Shown: positions 8,481-17,592 of the stretch, in pieces
Layout of the letters: the number at the start of each line of letters is the position of its first letter
Numbering within the stretch: position 1 is the first letter of the stretch
Assembly: GCA_017395555.1 (NCBI GenBank)
Contig: JAFPUE010000049.1
Span: 21,817-85,816, forward strand
Reading direction: 5' to 3'
DNA from: Ruminiclostridium sp.
GTDB lineage: Bacteria > Bacillota > Clostridia > Oscillospirales > Ruminococcaceae
DNA: 64,000 nt
Program-made: the position numbers and the translations under genes
The notes under the pieces: generated by a model
The model's input: only the letters and a program-made list of their open reading frames with translations
Databases searched by the model: none
Told to the model about the DNA's origin: nothing

Positions 8481-9662
8481 TCAGTCAACAAATTTTCCGC
8501 CGAGTATTACAAACTCCGGCTTTTCCGTTATGTCGAATATCTCGCCGCGGAATGCCGCAAGATCGGCGTCCTTACCGGTCTCTATGCTCCCCACACGGTC
8601 ATCAATGCCACAGATACGCGCGGGAGTTATCGTAACGGCGCGTATCGCCTCGTCCCGGCTCAGCCCACCGCGCACAGCTATTCCCGCTGTCACGGGAAGG
8701 TACTGTATCGGCGTTTCGGGGTGATCTGTGCAGATAGCGAACTCCACGCCCTTTTTGTGCAGCTTTGCCGCGTTTGTGATGTTATAATTTATGACCTCCG
8801 GCTTGCAGCGATCCGCAAGCAGCGGGCCTATTACGCACTGTGCGCGCTCGTCCCTCAGCTCGTCCGCGATAAGATGCCCGTCGGTAGCATGGATAAGCAC
8901 ATAGTCGATCGAAAACTCCTTCGCTATGCGTATCGCCGTAAACATATCGTCCTGCCTGTGGCAGTGGAAATGCGCCTTGATCTTTCGCTGCAGCAGCGGA
9001 ATCAACGCCTCGCACTTCATATCGAGATCCGGACGCGATGTCTCGTCGTCCGTACCCTTTGTGCGCTCGTATTCCGCGAGATCTTCCATATATCTGCGCG
9101 CCTTCATCAGCTGCTCGCGTATAACCGCCGCAGTCGCCATTCTCGTCACAGGCGTTTCGTCGCGGTCATTATACACGCGCTTCGGGTTTTCGCCGAGCGC
9201 GAATTTTATCGAAACGGGGTCCTTAATTATCAGCTTGTCTATGCGCGAGCTTCCGTATGTCTTCATTGCAAGGAAGCTGCCGCCGACAGGGTTTGCGCTG
9301 CCGACACCGGTGACTACCGTGCCTACGCCGGCTCTCGCCGCTTCCGCAAAGCACAGGTCTGCCGCGTTTATCGCATCGACGGCACGAAGGTGAGGTGTCG
9401 AAGGGTCAGTCGCTTCGTTCACGTCGTCGCCCTCAAATCCGAGCCCGTTCTCGCAGATACCTATATGGCAGTGTGCATCGACGAACGCCGGATAGACGGT
9501 AAGCCCCGACGCGTCGATAACGTCACCCGACTCCGCGGAGCCGGAGAAATTGTCCATATATCCCACATCGGTGATGATACCGCCGTTTGTCTCGATGTAT
9601 CCGCACTCGATAACGCCGGTCTCGTCCGATGCCGTAAATATTCTCGCATTGCAAATTATCAT
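8481..9662 (-). CDS. Metal-dependent amidohydrolase
   Basis: A 393-residue cytoplasmic hydrolase of the imidazolonepropionase/dihydroorotase-like amidohydrolase superfamily. The metal-site HxH motif is in FVDAHCHIG near residue 65, further histidines are in AHFHCH and LIHATDGH, and the late catalytic aspartate is in ICTDHPE. The flanking small beta domain is seen at both ends (ASGLTVYP; VGSIETGKDADLAAF). The substrate cannot be named. Its start overlaps the aroK stop by 4 bp (ATGA), so it is co-translated with aroE-aroK, although shikimate synthesis has no known amidohydrolase step. Confidence 0.85.
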   Translation of the reverse strand: MIICNARIFTASDETGVIECGYIETNGGIITDVGYMDNFSGSAESGDVIDASGLTVYPAFVDAHCHIGICENGLGFEGDDVNEATDPSTPHLRAVDAINAADLCFAEAARAGVGTVVTGVGSANPVGGSFLAMKTYGSSRIDKLIIKDPVSIKFALGENPKRVYNDRDETPVTRMATAAVIREQLMKARRYMEDLAEYERTKGTDDETSRPDLDMKCEALIPLLQRKIKAHFHCHRQDDMFTAIRIAKEFSIDYVLIHATDGHLIADELRDERAQCVIGPLLADRCKPEVINYNITNAAKLHKKGVEFAICTDHPETPIQYLPVTAGIAVRGGLSRDEAIRAVTITPARICGIDDRVGSIETGKDADLAAFRGEIFDITEKPEFVILGGKFVD

Positions 9663-10144
9663 ATTGACTTCCTTATAAGTTCAGTTATCTGCTCGGGAGT
9701 CCCGGCAGCCTCAATAACTATGTCGGCGCGTTCGGAATATATCGGTCTGCGCGTATCGAACAGCTCCTTCACCTTTTCCTTCGGGTTGTTGTACGCGAGC
9801 GGACGGTTGCTGTCGCCCTTTATCCGCCCGTAACAGGTCTCGAAATCCGCGTCAAGGAACACTACCCTGCCGGTCTGCTTCGCGGTCTTTGCGGTATTTT
9901 CGTTTATGATCGCTCCGCCGCCGAGCGCAACGACGCTGTTGTCCGGCATCTCCCGGATATACTTCGCTTCGAGCTCTCTGAAATGCGGCTCGCCGTACCT
10001 TTCAAATATCTCCGGGATCGTCATATTCTCGTGCTCCACGATATATCTGTCAAGATCGGCAAACGTCATACCCGCTGCTTTCGCGAGCTCACGCCCGATA
10101 CGGGATTTGCCGCAGCCCATAAATCCGCAGAGGTAAATTTTCAT
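9659..10144 (-). CDS. aroK: Shikimate kinase
   Basis: 161 residues, normal length. It phosphorylates shikimate with ATP on the route to chorismate. The P-loop GFMGCGKS is at 7-14, the shikimate-binding DLD is near 31-33, the GGG motif is in ALGGGA, and the lid arginine is in NRPLAYNN. Both ends overlap neighbours by 4 bp: aroE upstream and the amidohydrolase downstream. Confidence 0.95.
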   Translation of the reverse strand: MKIYLCGFMGCGKSRIGRELAKAAGMTFADLDRYIVEHENMTIPEIFERYGEPHFRELEAKYIREMPDNSVVALGGGAIINENTAKTAKQTGRVVFLDADFETCYGRIKGDSNRPLAYNNPKEKVKELFDTRRPIYSERADIVIEAAGTPEQITELIRKSI

Positions 10145-10992
10145 ACAAGATCCTCCATGTCGGAAATAAGTTGTCTCAGATCACCCTCGGCAAATTCCGC
10201 ACCGTTCCATATCTCCTGCGCTGCGGCGGCCTGCAGAACGAGCATAGCCATACCGGTCATAGCGGGCTTGCCGAGAGCTTTCGCGGTCTTGTAAAGCAGC
10301 GTCTCCTTCGGGTTGTACACAACATCGAAAACGTGCGAGCAGTGTCGGATAACGTCCTCGGTGCAGGGCATTTTGTCGGTTTTCGGGAACATTCCGACGG
10401 GCGACGCGTTTATAAGCAGATCGTATTCCGGCATTTCCCCGCCGAGATCGTCCGCAGAGAGCACTTCCCCGCTTATCACGGCTATGTTTATTTTCGCGTC
10501 GGGCATTCTCTCCTTTACCGCGGAAACAGTCTTTTCCGCGTCTCCGGCGAAGTCCCTGAGCACGGCAACGGTAACGTCGCCGCCGCTGTATGCGGCCTGG
10601 GCAGCTATCATTCTTCCGACACCGCCGCAGCCTATCACGAGAACGCGCGAAGCGAGCTTTGCGCCGAGCATATCTATCGAGCGGGTGAAGCCGAACACAT
10701 CTGTATTATATCCGGTCTTCTCTTCCCCGTTCTTAACGCAGTTTACCGAGCCGAAGCGCTCTGCGGAGCCGTCCAGACGGTCACAATACGGGATTATGCC
10801 CACCTTATGCGGGATAGTCGCGTTGAAGCCGTCGAACTCCGCGAGCTTTCCGAAATTACCGGCGAGCTCTTCCGGCGGGATATCGAGCAGCTCATAGCTT
10901 CCTTCGATACCGGAGAGCTGCATAAGTCTCGTATGGATTTTCGGTGAGAGTGAATGTCCGAGAGGGTGACCGATAAGCGCATATTTTTTCAT
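10141..10992 (-). CDS. aroE: Shikimate dehydrogenase
   Basis: 283 residues. It reduces 3-dehydroshikimate to shikimate with NADPH. The N-terminal substrate domain has GHPLGHSLSP and the catalytic lysine in TIPHK; the partner aspartate is in GYNTDVFG. The nucleotide-binding loop is GCGGVGRM, and NASPVGM and TGMAMLVLQAA complete the family pattern. It comes 140 bp after fabD on the same strand and overlaps aroK by 4 bp, so the run fabD-aroE-aroK-amidohydrolase may be one transcript. Confidence 0.95.
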   Translation of the reverse strand: MKKYALIGHPLGHSLSPKIHTRLMQLSGIEGSYELLDIPPEELAGNFGKLAEFDGFNATIPHKVGIIPYCDRLDGSAERFGSVNCVKNGEEKTGYNTDVFGFTRSIDMLGAKLASRVLVIGCGGVGRMIAAQAAYSGGDVTVAVLRDFAGDAEKTVSAVKERMPDAKINIAVISGEVLSADDLGGEMPEYDLLINASPVGMFPKTDKMPCTEDVIRHCSHVFDVVYNPKETLLYKTAKALGKPAMTGMAMLVLQAAAAQEIWNGAEFAEGDLRQLISDMEDLV

Positions 10993-11132
10993 ATTATTAC
11001 CTTTCTTGAATTATCAGATTGAAGTTCTTTTGGACGAGGGAGGTTTGGAGGGGGAGCCCTTTTCTTTCAAGAAAAGGGCTTCTCCTCCATGCGCGTCAGC
11101 GCGGATCGTCAGCGCGGATCGTCAGCGGTGGC
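10993..11132. repeat. Hairpin and short direct repeats between fabD and aroE
   Basis: AGCCCTTTTCT and AGAAAAGGGCT form an 11-bp stem with a short loop, followed by two copies of GTCAGCGCGGATC and a partial third. It belongs to the mini-hairpin strings found in several gaps of this cluster. Confidence 0.5.
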
Positions 11133-12032
11133 TCACACGTCCATAGCTTCCGCGGCGACTCCTTCGAGGGTCTTTTTGACCATACCTGTGAGGGCTTTGC
11201 CGGGGCCGCACTCGACGAAGCTGTCTATGCCGTCGGACTGCATCGCGGCGAGCTCCGAGGTGAAGCGCACGGGCGAGAAGATGTGGCGGGAGAGGATGTC
11301 GTGGATATCGGAGAAATCGTCGAGCTTTCCGCCGGTAACATTCGAGTAAAACGCCTTCTGCGGCTTTTCTATCTTTATATCCTTTATCAGCTCCTTGAAT
11401 TCAAGCCCTGCCTCCTTCATATACTCACTGTGGAAGGCTGCGGCTACCGCAAGCGGAAGTATGCGCTTTGCGCCTTTCTCTTTAAGAATCGCGGAAGCCT
11501 TTTCTATACCCGCGTCACAGCCGGCAATGACGGTCTGCACGGAGGTGTTGTAGTTTACGGGAACGACATAATCGCCTGCCGCGTTCACCTCTGCGCAGGC
11601 GGCTTCGATAACGTCGGACGGAAGCCCGATGACCGCAGCCATTTTGCCGCCGTTCTTCTTTGCCGCCTTGTCCATGCACGCCGCGCGGTGCTTTATCAGC
11701 GTAAAACCGGTGGGCAGATCAACGGCTCCGGCGGTCACGAGCGCGGCATACTCGCCGAGGGAATGACCGGCTACCGCGGCAAAATCCCCGCCGTCAAGTC
11801 CGAATTTCTTCACGCACATGAGCGACATAGTGAATATAGCGGGCTGGGAGACGCTTGTTACCGCGAGCTCCTCCGCCGTGCCCTCGAACATTGCCTTTTT
11901 TATGTCAAAGCCGAGAATGTCGCTTCCGGTCTCGAAAATATCCTCATAAACCGCGGGAGCCTCGTCATACAGCTTCTTTCCCATTCCGCTGTACTGCGAG
12001 CCCTGCCCGGAGAATAAAAGTGCAGTTGCCAT
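11133..12032 (-). CDS. fabD: Malonyl-CoA:ACP transacylase
   Basis: 299 residues. It moves malonyl from CoA to the ACP phosphopantetheine. FSGQGSQ (7-13) opens the protein, the nucleophile serine is S91 in GHSLGEY, and the later catalytic histidine lies in AAFHSEYM. It is divergent from fabH across a 195-bp intergenic region. That is unusual because fabD normally sits inside the fabH-fabK-fabG-fabF run; here it leads the minus-strand aro genes instead. Confidence 0.95.
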   Translation of the reverse strand: MATALLFSGQGSQYSGMGKKLYDEAPAVYEDIFETGSDILGFDIKKAMFEGTAEELAVTSVSQPAIFTMSLMCVKKFGLDGGDFAAVAGHSLGEYAALVTAGAVDLPTGFTLIKHRAACMDKAAKKNGGKMAAVIGLPSDVIEAACAEVNAAGDYVVPVNYNTSVQTVIAGCDAGIEKASAILKEKGAKRILPLAVAAAFHSEYMKEAGLEFKELIKDIKIEKPQKAFYSNVTGGKLDDFSDIHDILSRHIFSPVRFTSELAAMQSDGIDSFVECGPGKALTGMVKKTLEGVAAEAMDV

Positions 12033-12107
12033 AGTAAAAATTCCTTTCTTTTCCTATCTTTTTTCCGTACAGTTTGTCCGAAATTTCATTTTTTTCTTTG
12101 TGCGATA

Positions 12108-12136
12108 TTGACAAAAACGGGCTGTACTGTTATAAT
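12108..12136 (+). promoter_or_regulatory. Promoter of the fab/acc cluster
   Basis: TTGACA (12108-12113), 17 bp, TATAAT (12131-12136), about 90 bp before fabH. A small hairpin TGCGG/TCCGCA follows near 12150. No FapR- or FabT-type operator is recognised. Confidence 0.8.
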
Positions 12137-12227
12137 ATTAATAAGTGTGCGGTCATATTCCGCAGTATGTATCAATTAATATTATAATACATTTTTTAAA
12201 TAAAATCAACAGCTATCGGAGATAAAA

Positions 12228-13226
12228 ATGCGAGGAATTAAAATTATCGGTACGGGAATGTATGTTCCCGAGATCGTGGCAAGCAACGACTGGCTTTCGA
12301 CAATACTCGATACGAATGACGAATGGATATATACAAGAACGGGAATAAGAGAGCGCCGCATTTCCGCGGATAAGCCCAACTACTACATGGCGGAGCAGGC
12401 GGCTCTTGCCGCCGTCAAGGACAGCGGCATTGACCCGGCAGAGATTGATCTCGTTCTTGCGGCTACCTGTTCGCCCGATTTCTTTTATCCGGCACTTTCC
12501 TGCCTTGTGCAGCACACAGTCGGTGCGGAAAACGCCGCCGCATTTGACATAAACTCCGCCTGCACGGGCTTTATAAATGCACTCGACACGGCTTCGAGAT
12601 TTTTGCAGGACAGCGATTACCGCAATATACTTATTGTGGCGAGCGAGCGTCTTGCCCCGCACTGTGACTACACCGACAGATCGGCGAGCATACTCTTCGG
12701 AGACGGCGCGGGTGCCGCAGTCGTAACAAAGAGCGACAAGCCCATGTGGTCATATCTCAGCGCAAAGGGCGATTATTTCAACGCGCTCTACTGCAAGGTA
12801 GATCACAGCCGCTCGAACTGCCCGCTTCTTGAACCCGATACCCTCCCCGAGGGAATTATCGACACGGAATCAAAAACACATACTCTCCAAATGAACGGCA
12901 AAGCCGTTTACAAATTCGCGGTTGACGCGATGCAGACCGCAGTAAACAAGGTGCTCGAAAAGTCCGGGCTCACAAAGGAAGATATAGACCTCTACATACC
13001 TCATCAGGCAAACGCACGCATCATCGAAAGTGCCGTCAAGGGTCTCGGGCTTCCCGAAGAAAAGGTCTATGTGAACCTCGAAAACCGCGGCAACACCTCC
13101 AGCGCCTGCATCCCCACCTGTCTCGCCGAGCTCGGCGAATCCGGCCGCCTCAAAGAAGGTATGAAGATCTGCCTCGTAGGCTTCGGCGCCGGCCTCACCA
13201 GCGGCGCGATCGTGTTCGAGCAGTGA
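12228..13226 (+). CDS. fabH: Beta-ketoacyl-ACP synthase III
   Basis: 332 residues. It condenses acetyl- (or branched acyl-) CoA with malonyl-ACP to start fatty acid synthesis. The catalytic cysteine is C112 in NSACTGF, the histidine is H259 in IPHQAN, and the asparagine is in ENRGNTSSA. The C-terminal GFGAGLTSG loop is present. It is first in the plus-strand fab/acc run, directly downstream of the promoter at 12108-12136. A GGAG site precedes the ATG. Confidence 0.95.
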   Translation: MRGIKIIGTGMYVPEIVASNDWLSTILDTNDEWIYTRTGIRERRISADKPNYYMAEQAALAAVKDSGIDPAEIDLVLAATCSPDFFYPALSCLVQHTVGAENAAAFDINSACTGFINALDTASRFLQDSDYRNILIVASERLAPHCDYTDRSASILFGDGAGAAVVTKSDKPMWSYLSAKGDYFNALYCKVDHSRSNCPLLEPDTLPEGIIDTESKTHTLQMNGKAVYKFAVDAMQTAVNKVLEKSGLTKEDIDLYIPHQANARIIESAVKGLGLPEEKVYVNLENRGNTSSACIPTCLAELGESGRLKEGMKICLVGFGAGLTSGAIVFEQ

Positions 13227-13465
13227 GACGAGCGCGCACAGCGCGCAAGAAGGTCGCTGACGCTCGAGATCGGGGGCACCCCTTTTGGTGAATCGAAGTT
13301 TTCTTTTATGCGCGCATCGTGCGCGCTTTTGGAAAACTTCTCACCGCTTCATTGCGGTGCAAAAGGGGCTTCCCCCGAACCCCCTCCTCAAAAAACTTTA
13401 ATCGCTTCGCATTTAAGGGGCGGGATTTCCGAACAGTTTGAAGGCGAAGAAGAAAGGATATAAAA
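13227..13465. other. Mini-hairpin string between fabH and fabK
   Basis: Nested palindromes: GAAGTTTTC...GAAAACTTC encloses TGCGCGCA/TGCGCGC, and CACCGC/GCGGTG and GGGGCACCCC lie beside it. There is no T-run, so it is probably a processing or structural element rather than a clean terminator. Confidence 0.45.
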
Positions 13466-14389
13466 ATGAAGACAAGGATAACCGAGCTCCTCGGAATACA
13501 GTACCCGATATTGCAGGGCGGTATGGCTTGGGTAGCCGAAAGTACCCTCGCAGCCGCCGTTTCAAATGCGGGCGGCGCAGGTATCATCGCCGGCGGTGCC
13601 GCTCCCATAGACTATCTGCGTGAGCAGATAAGACGCGCAAAGTCGCTCACCGACAAGCCCTTCGGCGTGAATGTAATGCTCATGAGCCCCAACGCCGAAG
13701 ACCTCGCGCAGCTCGTAATAGATGAAAAAGTTGCGTTTGTGACCACCGGCGCGGGAAATCCCGGCAAGTTCATGGAGGGCTGGAAAACCGCGGGGGTAAA
13801 GGTGATACCTGTCGTTCCGTCGGTGGCTCTGGCAAAGAGAATGGAGCGCGGCGGTGCCGACGCAGTCATAGCGGAAGGTACCGAAAGCGGCGGTCATATC
13901 GGTGAAAATACCACAATGTGCCTTGTTCCGCAAGTCGTTGACGCGGTGGAAATACCCGTGCTCGCGGCAGGCGGCATAGCCGACGGACGCGGCATAGCGG
14001 CATCCTTCATGCTCGGAGCCGAGGGCGTTCAGGTAGGCACTCGCTTCCTTGCAAGCGAGGAGTGTCAGATACACAAAAATTACAAAGACCTCGTTATCGG
14101 GGCTAAAGATACCGACAGCATCGTAACCGGCAGATTTACCGGTCACCCCTGCCGCAATGTCAAGTCGAAGCTCGCGAAGAAGCTCCAGACCTTCGAGAAG
14201 GACGGCGGCACACCCGAGGAATTTGAACAGATCTCGGCGGGCTCGCTGCGCAAGGCCGTTGTTGACGGAGACCTCGAAAACGGCTCGTTCATGTGCGGCG
14301 CCATAGCAGGTATGGTAAACGATATCAAGCCCTGCAAGGACATCATCGAAGAAATGTTTGCGCAGGCTGAAAAGCTGCTCGGCAAATAA
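13466..14389 (+). CDS. fabK: Enoyl-ACP reductase II (FMN)
   Basis: 307 residues. It reduces trans-2-enoyl-ACP in the last step of elongation, using FMN; it replaces the FabI type found in many other bacteria. TELLGIQYPILQGGMAWV opens the TIM barrel, EGTESGGHIG carries the active-site histidine region, and LAAGGIADGRG with VGTRFLAS are the phosphate-binding loops shared with nitronate monooxygenases. The position in a fab cluster decides for FabK over a nitronate monooxygenase. AAAGGA precedes the ATG. Confidence 0.92.
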   Translation: MKTRITELLGIQYPILQGGMAWVAESTLAAAVSNAGGAGIIAGGAAPIDYLREQIRRAKSLTDKPFGVNVMLMSPNAEDLAQLVIDEKVAFVTTGAGNPGKFMEGWKTAGVKVIPVVPSVALAKRMERGGADAVIAEGTESGGHIGENTTMCLVPQVVDAVEIPVLAAGGIADGRGIAASFMLGAEGVQVGTRFLASEECQIHKNYKDLVIGAKDTDSIVTGRFTGHPCRNVKSKLAKKLQTFEKDGGTPEEFEQISAGSLRKAVVDGDLENGSFMCGAIAGMVNDIKPCKDIIEEMFAQAEKLLGK

Positions 14390-14507
14390 GATAAACACAT
14401 TCGCTTTCGCTTCCTTTCGCGCACGAAAGGAAGCAGGGTAAGAGCTCGAGAGAGGGACAGAGTCCCGCTCTCGTCCGCGTAAGCGGAGACGAAAGGAGAA
14501 GAAACCA

Positions 14508-15248
14508 ATGGCAGTTGCACTTATAACGGGAGCGTCGCAGGGAATCGGAGCCTGCATAGCGAAGAGACTTGCGAAGGACGGGTACGATATCGCGATAAAC
14601 CATTATCCGTCGGACGGCGACAAGGCAAAAGCCGAAGCTGTCGCGGAGGAATGCAGAAAAGCGGGCGTTAAGGCGGAGATATTCGCGGCTGACGTTTCCG
14701 ATTTCGCACAGTGCGCGGATATGGTAAAGGCTGTAAAGGATACATTCGGCAGTCTCGACGCGCTCGTAAACAATGCGGGTATAACAAAGGACACGCTCCT
14801 TACACTTATGAGCGAGGAGCAGTACGATCAGGTCATAGCGGTCAATCAGAAGTCCGTTTTCAATATGATGAAGCCTGTTGTTAAGGTTATGATGAAGCAG
14901 AAGCACGGCGCAATCGTCAATATGGCTTCGGTAGCGGGACTTTACGGCAACCCCGGACAGTTCAACTACTCGGCTTCTAAGGCGGCAATAATCGGTATGA
15001 CGATGACCGCGGCAAAGGAAGTCGGCGCAAGGAATATCCGCGTGAACGCGGTAGCTCCGGGACTTATAAAGACCCCGATGACCGACGTGCTCACGGACGA
15101 GCAGAAGGCAAAGATATTCGAACAGATCGCGCTCAGACGCTTCGGCGAAGTCGAGGAGATCGCGTCGGTGGTATCGTTCCTGCTTTCCGACAGCGCTTCA
15201 TACATCACCGGTCAGACAATAGAGATAAGCGGCGGACTCTCAATGTGA
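14508..15248 (+). CDS. fabG: 3-oxoacyl-ACP reductase
   Basis: 246 residues, a short-chain dehydrogenase that reduces 3-oxoacyl-ACP with NADPH. The cofactor loop is TGASQGIG (8-15), NNAG follows near 87, and the catalytic Ser/Tyr/Lys lie in NMASVAG and YSASKAA. The end TGQTIEISGGLSM is typical of FabG. It is preceded by a 118-bp gap with hairpins (GCTTCCTTTCG/CGAAAGGAAGC and CGAGAG/CTCTCG around GGGACAGAGTCCC). Confidence 0.95.
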   Translation: MAVALITGASQGIGACIAKRLAKDGYDIAINHYPSDGDKAKAEAVAEECRKAGVKAEIFAADVSDFAQCADMVKAVKDTFGSLDALVNNAGITKDTLLTLMSEEQYDQVIAVNQKSVFNMMKPVVKVMMKQKHGAIVNMASVAGLYGNPGQFNYSASKAAIIGMTMTAAKEVGARNIRVNAVAPGLIKTPMTDVLTDEQKAKIFEQIALRRFGEVEEIASVVSFLLSDSASYITGQTIEISGGLSM

Positions 15249-15271
15249 ACGCCGGAAGAACAGGAGAAAAC

Positions 15272-16504
15272 ATGAGAAGAGTTGTTATAACGGGTCTCGG
15301 AATACTGAGCCCGATAGGAAACACCGTCGATGAGTTCTGCAAAAACCTGAAAGCGGGAAAGCACGGTTTCACGCTTGATACATGGTTCCCGGGACAGACG
15401 GAGGAAAAGAACGTTGTTGCGAAGGTAAAGGATTTCGACGTTTCCGAGTACATAGACAAGAAAGAAGCGCGCCGCACCGATCCCGTTACGCAGTACGCGG
15501 TATATGCCTCCAAAAAGGCGCTTGAAGATGCGGGAACGGACTTTTCCGACATTGACCCGTACAAGCGCGGAGTAATAATCGCTTCGGGAATAGGCGGCAT
15601 ACAGACCACCGAGGAGCAGATACTCAACTATCACAACAAGGGCAACGGCAGAGTTTCGGTATTCACGATACCGATGATGATAAGCAATATGGCACCGGGC
15701 GTTGTAGCGATAAAGACGGGCTTCAAGGGCGCAAATTACTCGGTAGTTTCCGCCTGTTGCTCATCCACGCACGCGATAGGCGAAGCGTTCAGAATGGTAA
15801 AGCACGGCTATCTCGACTGCGCGATAGCGGGCGGTACCGAAGCGTGCAGCATAGGGTTCGCAATGGCGGGCTTCAACAATATGCACGCAGTTACCCGCAG
15901 CACCGACCCCGACAGAGCTTCGATACCATTTGACAAGGAGCGCTCCGGATTCGTTCTCGGAGAAGGCGCGGGCATAATAATCCTCGAAGAATACGAGCAC
16001 GCGGTAAAGCGCGGAGCGAAGATATACGCAGAGCTCGTCGGCTACGGTGCGACGTGTGACGCGTTCCACGAAACGAGCCCCGACCCCTCGGGCGAGGGCG
16101 GAGCGAAGGCAATGGAATTCGCTGTCGCGGAAGCGGGAGTTTCCCCGGAAACGATAAACTACTGCAACGCGCACGGCACCTCCACAAAGCTCAATGACGC
16201 CACCGAGACCGCGGCACTCAAAAAGGTGTTCGGCGATCACGCGTACAAAATGGCGGTCAACTCCACCAAGTCCATGACGGGTCATCTTCTCGGCGCGGCC
16301 GGCGGACTTGAAGCTGTTGCGGTGGCGCTCCAGATGAAGTACGGCTTCGTTCACGCGACAGTCGGACTGAGTGTGGATGACGAGGAATGTGATCTCGACT
16401 GCTGCAAGGGCAGCGCGAGGGATATGAAGATCACAGGCGCAATAAGCAATTCGCTCGGATTCGGCGGACACAACGCTACGCTGTGCTTCCTGCCTGTTGA
16501 ATAA
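15272..16504 (+). CDS. fabF: Beta-ketoacyl-ACP synthase II
   Basis: 410 residues. It carries out the elongating condensation of acyl-ACP with malonyl-ACP. The nucleophile is C162 in SACCSSTH; the two catalytic histidines are in NAHGTSTK and KSMTGHLLGAAGG. The ATG at 15272 follows AGGAG by 5 nt; an in-frame GTG at 15245 overlaps the fabG stop but has no better ribosome site, so the shorter form is preferred. Confidence 0.95.
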   Translation: MRRVVITGLGILSPIGNTVDEFCKNLKAGKHGFTLDTWFPGQTEEKNVVAKVKDFDVSEYIDKKEARRTDPVTQYAVYASKKALEDAGTDFSDIDPYKRGVIIASGIGGIQTTEEQILNYHNKGNGRVSVFTIPMMISNMAPGVVAIKTGFKGANYSVVSACCSSTHAIGEAFRMVKHGYLDCAIAGGTEACSIGFAMAGFNNMHAVTRSTDPDRASIPFDKERSGFVLGEGAGIIILEEYEHAVKRGAKIYAELVGYGATCDAFHETSPDPSGEGGAKAMEFAVAEAGVSPETINYCNAHGTSTKLNDATETAALKKVFGDHAYKMAVNSTKSMTGHLLGAAGGLEAVAVALQMKYGFVHATVGLSVDDEECDLDCCKGSARDMKITGAISNSLGFGGHNATLCFLPVE

Positions 16505-16516
16505 ACGGAGGTCCTT

Positions 16517-16984
16517 ATGCAGTACGAACATGGTGAGCTGCTCGGCGCAGCAAAGGAATACATCGCTCTCATGAAGGAAAGCGGTCTCGGATATTTCAGG
16601 ATAAAGAACGACAAATTTGAGATAGAGCTTGGCGAGAAGCACCCGCCTATGGCTCCGCCTCCAATGCAGATGCCCTTCCCGGCAATGCCGACCATACCTC
16701 CGACACAGCAGGCTTCCATACCCGCACCGAGCACCGAATGTCCCAAGCCCGGCAACATCGTGAGCTCCCCGATAGTCGGCACGTTCTACGCGGCTCCGTC
16801 ACCGGAAAAGCCCGCCTATGTGACTGTCGGCAAGCAGGTACACAAGGGCGACGTGCTTTTTATAATTGAGAGCATGAAGCTGATGAACGAGGTCACGAGC
16901 GAGTACGACGGCGTTGTTGCGGAGATACTTGTCAACGACGGCGAGACGGTAGAGTTCGGCGAGCCGATAATGCGCATAGAATAA
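16517..16984 (+). CDS. accB: Acetyl-CoA carboxylase biotin carboxyl carrier protein
   Basis: 155 residues. The N-terminal helix pair is followed by a Pro/Met-rich linker (about 48-80) and the biotinyl domain. The biotinylated lysine is in ESMKLMNE, and SSPIVGTFY begins the domain. It carries carboxybiotin between AccC and AccAD. It lies 12 bp after fabF and 10 bp before fabZ. Confidence 0.95.
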   Translation: MQYEHGELLGAAKEYIALMKESGLGYFRIKNDKFEIELGEKHPPMAPPPMQMPFPAMPTIPPTQQASIPAPSTECPKPGNIVSSPIVGTFYAAPSPEKPAYVTVGKQVHKGDVLFIIESMKLMNEVTSEYDGVVAEILVNDGETVEFGEPIMRIE

Positions 16985-16994
16985 GGTGAATCCT

Positions 16995-17420
16995 ATGAAA
17001 ATGGACATAGAGCAGATAAAGGAAATAATCCCGCACCGCGATCCGTTCCTGCTTATCGACGAGATAGAGGAGATCGAAGAAGGAAAGCGCGTTGTGGCAC
17101 TCAAGCACATCAAGGCTGACGATTTCTGGTTCAAGGGTCATTTCCCCGATTACCCGGTAGTTCCCGGCGTGCTTATCCTCGAAATGATGGCACAGGCAGG
17201 AGCCGTAGCAATGCTTATGCTCCCCGAAAACAAGGGTAAGATCGGCTTCTTCGGCGGCGTTAAGGAAGCAAAGTTCCGCCGTCAGGTTGTCCCCGGCGAT
17301 ACCCTCCGCCTCGAAGTCGAGATCATCAAGGTCAAAGGTCCCGTCGGCATCGGCAAAGGCATCGCCACCGTCAACGGCGAAAAAGCCTGCTCCGCCGAGA
17401 TCTCGTTCGCGATCAAGTAA
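16995..17420 (+). CDS. fabZ: 3-hydroxyacyl-ACP dehydratase
   Basis: 141 residues, hot-dog fold. It dehydrates 3-hydroxyacyl-ACP to the trans-2-enoyl form. The catalytic histidine is in [12 protein letters not shown]-like context near residue 14 and the glutamate is in [11 protein letters not shown] after [11 protein letters not shown]. The ATG at 16995 is 5-6 nt from AAGGTGA; the upstream GTG at 16986 overlaps that site and is rejected. Confidence 0.95.
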   Translation: MKMDIEQIKEIIPHRDPFLLIDEIEEIEEGKRVVALKHIKADDFWFKGHFPDYPVVPGVLILEMMAQAGAVAMLMLPENKGKIGFFGGVKEAKFRRQVVPGDTLRLEVEIIKVKGPVGIGKGIATVNGEKACSAEISFAIK

Positions 17421-17592
17421 GAAAGTTTTGTGCAGCTGCGCTGACGCGCGTGTCCTACGCGGACGGCGCCAGCCTACGCGGCTGGATGCGCAAGCGCACG
17501 GGCGCTTGACCCCGATGACCGTAACACGGAACTTGAAAAGATACTGCACAAGGGCAGAGATACTATATCTTTGATAAAACGGAAAAATACAG
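17421..17592. other. Mini-hairpin string between fabZ and accC
   Basis: Consecutive small stems: GTCCTACGCGGAC, CCAGCCTACGCGGCTGG and TGCGCAAGCGCA. No promoter is evident and both neighbours are on the plus strand. Confidence 0.45.

Noticed and set aside
13466-14389. Nitronate monooxygenase
   Set aside because: The fold is shared, but the gene lies in a fab run that has no other enoyl reductase, so FabK is the better call.
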